Source: a virus
Virus record (IMG/VR): IMGVR_UViG_3300001749_000003
Location: 27,931 to 56,534 of that record
Strand: one strand, 5' to 3'
Length of the DNA stretch: 28,604 bases
Shown here one piece after another: positions 28,072-28,604 of this stretch. Position 1 is the stretch's first letter. Every line of letters starts with the position of its first letter. The position numbers and the translations under genes were made by a program. The notes beneath the pieces were generated by a model, which saw nothing but the letters and a program-made list of their open reading frames with translations, was not told the origin of the DNA and made no database searches.

Positions 28072-28604
28072 ATGAAGAGTGATGTAAGTCAATCTGATGT
28101 AGTTATTTCCAAACAATCTAATATGGCTACACTACAAGATGGCCTTACCAACCTAGCAACTGGCCTTGGTGGTACTCAAGATAAAGCTACCTTCAATCAG
28201 TGGAATCACTCTGGACGTAATTTTGATCATGTTACCCTATCAGCACGCTATCGTGAATGCTGGTTAAGCCAGAAAGTTTGTAAGATAGTCCCACAAGATA
28301 TGACTAGGGAGTGGCGCAAGTTTAACTCTAAGTTAGCTCAAGAGGCCGACAAAGAATTTGAAGTTGATAGCTTGTTCAGGGAAGCTTACAAGTGGGCTAG
28401 GTTGTACGGTACTAGTTTTATTGTACTAGATATTGATGATGGAAGAACTACAGATAAACCTGTAAATTGGAAGAGGTTAAAAGAAGGATGTTTAAGATCC
28501 ATGCATGTTGTGGATAGAACCAGAATAGTAACCTTAGGTGAGATTGATCAGAAACCTATGAGTGTTACATTCGGCATGCCTGACCACTACCAATTCGTGA
28601 ACAC
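28072..28604 (+). CDS. Portal protein, DUF1073 type (3'-truncated by the window edge)
   Basis: ATG 28072 follows AGGAG at 28062-28066. The frame stays open for 177 codons to the window end. The visible part matches the DUF1073 phage portal family: LTNLATGLGGTQDKATFNQW, ARYRECWLSQKVCKIVPQDM, TREWRKF and AYKWARLYGTSFIVLDIDDG. Portals of this family form the dodecameric DNA channel at one head vertex and dock the terminase encoded upstream. The family is found in several podo- and siphovirus-type phages but not in T7. About 60-65 percent of the protein is probably missing from this window. Confidence 0.88.
   Translation, partial: MKSDVSQSDVVISKQSNMATLQDGLTNLATGLGGTQDKATFNQWNHSGRNFDHVTLSARYRECWLSQKVCKIVPQDMTREWRKFNSKLAQEADKEFEVDSLFREAYKWARLYGTSFIVLDIDDGRTTDKPVNWKRLKEGCLRSMHVVDRTRIVTLGEIDQKPMSVTFGMPDHYQFVN

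Noticed and set aside
1-28604. CRISPR arrays, insertion sequences, integrase or repressor genes
   Set aside because: No spaced direct repeats of CRISPR type, no transposase or integrase motifs and no divergent repressor region were seen, consistent with a strictly lytic phage segment.

Overview
The window is a contiguous stretch of a lytic, tailed double-stranded DNA phage genome, probably a podovirus-type phage of a Gram-negative host. Every supported gene lies on the + strand, genes are tightly packed with ATGA, TAATG or short overlaps, and base composition is AT-rich throughout. A Gram-negative host is inferred from a T4-lysozyme-type endolysin with a hydrophobic N-terminus and from small proteins with Sec signal peptides. 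The B12-dependent ribonucleotide reductase and ThyX are often found in aquatic phages, but the host cannot be named from sequence alone.

Layout. Positions 1-2050 hold small accessory genes, including a run of paralogues built on a roughly 55-residue 'YPRL ... W-x(6)-G-x(2)-FW' domain; one copy is broken and another lies at 5209. Positions 2056-6960 hold a Dda/RecD-like helicase, small unknown genes, a holin candidate, a GH24 endolysin and an HD-domain alarmone-type hydrolase. Positions 6974-11320 are a T7-like replication core (primase-helicase and family A DNA polymerase) separated by two small paralogues. Positions 11330-15831 hold a secreted barrel-like protein and a nucleotide cluster: a dATP/dGTP-diphosphohydrolase-like protein, ThyX, class II RNR and dUTPase. 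Positions 15858-21811 hold a gp2.5-like ssDNA-binding protein, 5'-3' exonuclease, endonuclease VII, metallophosphoesterase, ATP-dependent DNA ligase and a short T7-type RNA polymerase. A 444-bp non-coding region follows, with a terminator-like hairpin, a perfect palindrome and an 11-bp-phased tandem repeat. Packaging and virion genes then begin: TerS, TerL, small proteins, a head-spike-fibre/LamG protein and a DUF1073-type portal that runs off the right edge.

The most notable element is a group I intron candidate of 1121 bp (22917-24037) that splits the large terminase gene at its Walker A ATP-binding motif. The 5' exon ends ACCGCCT and pairs over 7 bp, with the expected terminal U-G wobble, to GGGCGGT inside the intron. 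The intron's last base is the G of the stop codon of its own 302-aa homing-endonuclease-like ORF. Joining the exons restores a complete 539-aa terminase reading ...NIPP-YSKRAGKT....

How the genes work together (inference). Primase-helicase, polymerase, SSB, exonuclease, ligase and endonuclease VII form a nearly self-sufficient replication, recombination and resolution set. The nucleotide cluster supplies dNTPs. The phage RNA polymerase, placed at the border of the replication and virion genes as in phiKMV-like phages, probably transcribes late genes. The virion module (terminase, spike, DUF1073 portal) is not T7-like, so the genome is a mosaic.
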